Below, in pieces: positions 4,891-5,690 of a DNA stretch of 5,690 nt. Within the stretch, counting starts at the first letter, position 1; each line of letters starts with the position of its first letter. This DNA is from Selenomonadaceae bacterium (GTDB lineage: Bacteria > Bacillota > Negativicutes > Selenomonadales > Selenomonadaceae), in the NCBI GenBank assembly GCA_017390245.1, contig JAFPCE010000077.1:1-5690 (forward strand), written 5' to 3'. The notes under the pieces were generated by a model that had not been told where the DNA came from, did not search any database, and was given only the letters and a program-made list of their open reading frames with translations. A program made the position numbers and the translations under genes.

Positions 4891-5690
4891 TGAATATTGT
4901 AAAGGTAAAAGAAGTTGGCCTGCAGGCTGCCGAAAAAATGCTGATAAAACCCGCTTTTGACCAGGTAGAATTAAATCCCCGCATCCGGGAGGCAAATAAA
5001 AAATTATTTGGCGCTGATTTGTCTGCAGCCCAAATCGTTGACAAAATTGTTAATGAAGTCAGAGCTGATGGTGATGCAGCTGTTATTAAATATACAAAGC
5101 TTATTGATAAAACTGAATTTACCCCAGAAGAATTTCTGGTAACTGAGGCAGAGTATGAGGCTGCCTATGCTGAGGCTGATGAGGAGATTGTGGCATCCTT
5201 AAAAAAGGCTGCTGCTAATGTCCGCCAGTACCACTTAGAGCAGAAGCCTAATTCCTGGATGACCTATCGTGGCCAGGGCTCTATTTTAGGCCAGTCTGTG
5301 ATACCTTTAGACAGAGTAGGCATCTATGTACCAGGTGGTACTGCAGCATATCCATCCTCTGTAATTATGAATGCTGTGCCTGCAGCTGTAGCAGGTGTAA
5401 GGGAAATCATCATGATGGTTCCGCCAAAGAACGGCAAGATTAATCCTTATGTATTAGTTGCTGCAAAAGAGGCTGGCGTTTCCAAGATTTTCAAAATCGG
5501 CGGAGCTCAGGCTATTGCTGCTATGGCTTTTGGTACTGAAACTATTCCAAGAGTTGATAAGATAACTGGTCCTGGCAATATTTTTGTTACCCTTGCTAAA
5601 AAGGCTGTCTATGGCCACTGCGATATTGATATGCTGGCTGGCCCAAGTGAGATTCTGATTGTAGCGGATAAGACTGCTGATCCAGCCTAC
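4890..5690 (+). CDS. hisD: Histidinol dehydrogenase, 3'-truncated by the window
   Basis: HisD carries out the last two oxidations of histidine synthesis, L-histidinol to L-histidine, using NAD and zinc. The frame is open from the ATG to the last base (267 codons). The full protein is usually about 430 residues, so roughly 60% is present. Clear family segments are RVGIYVPGGTAAYPSSV (142-158), KIGGAQAIAAMAFGTE (202-217), KITGPGN (224-230) and the signature DMLAGPSEILIVAD (247-260). The zinc-binding Gln and His, and the later Asp and His, should lie just beyond the window. AGGAGG at 4877-4882, inside the end of hisG, is 7 bases before the ATG. The ATG shares its A with the hisG stop (TAATG). The strong site plus overlap suggest hisG and hisD are made together. 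Confidence 0.96.
   Translation, partial: MNIVKVKEVGLQAAEKMLIKPAFDQVELNPRIREANKKLFGADLSAAQIVDKIVNEVRADGDAAVIKYTKLIDKTEFTPEEFLVTEAEYEAAYAEADEEIVASLKKAAANVRQYHLEQKPNSWMTYRGQGSILGQSVIPLDRVGIYVPGGTAAYPSSVIMNAVPAAVAGVREIIMMVPPKNGKINPYVLVAAKEAGVSKIFKIGGAQAIAAMAFGTETIPRVDKITGPGNIFVTLAKKAVYGHCDIDMLAGPSEILIVADKTADPAY

Noticed and set aside
4771..5044. Minus-strand open frames at 4771-4995 and 4859-5044
   Set aside because: They are shadows of the hisG/hisD junction, where both + strand frames carry clear family motifs.

Overview
The window looks like chromosomal DNA of a low-to-moderate GC Bacillota (Firmicute). Strong purine-rich Shine-Dalgarno sites, consensus housekeeping promoters, a Rho-independent terminator with a T tract and a short-form HisG fit this. 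The overall style of the proteins suggests Negativicutes (Acidaminococcaceae or Selenomonadaceae-like), but that placement is an impression from sequence, not a measured result. All six genes read on the + strand, and the two end genes are cut by the window edges.

Layout. (1) Bases 1-877 hold a secreted serine D-Ala-D-Ala carboxypeptidase (peptidase S11) that lacks its N-terminus here. (2) Bases 949-1680 hold an alpha/beta-hydrolase esterase-like protein, and 1764-2954 an ATP-grasp ligase. The two are 83 bp apart and probably work together on an unidentified substrate. (3) Bases 3047-3616 hold a cyclophilin-type peptidyl-prolyl isomerase with a lipoprotein-like leader. Its stop codon overlaps the start of a small GIY-YIG (UPF0213/YhbQ-like) protein at 3616-3918. 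This block ends in a strong terminator at 3927-3961. (4) A non-coding, AT-rich stretch of about 300 bp (3919-4221) carries two near-consensus promoters, an AT-rich repeat cluster and an inverted repeat over the second -10 box. (5) hisG (4222-4890) and the start of hisD (4890-5690, running off the end) form the head of a histidine biosynthesis operon, joined by a TAATG overlap.

How the genes work together. hisG and hisD catalyse the first and last steps of histidine synthesis and are translationally coupled. The short HisG implies a HisZ subunit encoded elsewhere. The carboxypeptidase trims peptidoglycan stem peptides outside the membrane. The esterase/ATP-grasp pair is the only part whose biochemistry is unknown. 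It resembles a small bond-making and bond-breaking module and is the best candidate for undescribed biology.

I saw no mobile element, CRISPR array, tRNA, rRNA or defence system. Apart from the his leader, the window is ordinary housekeeping sequence. The most checkable new observations are a second, better-placed start inside the cyclophilin gene and the architecture of the hisG control region.
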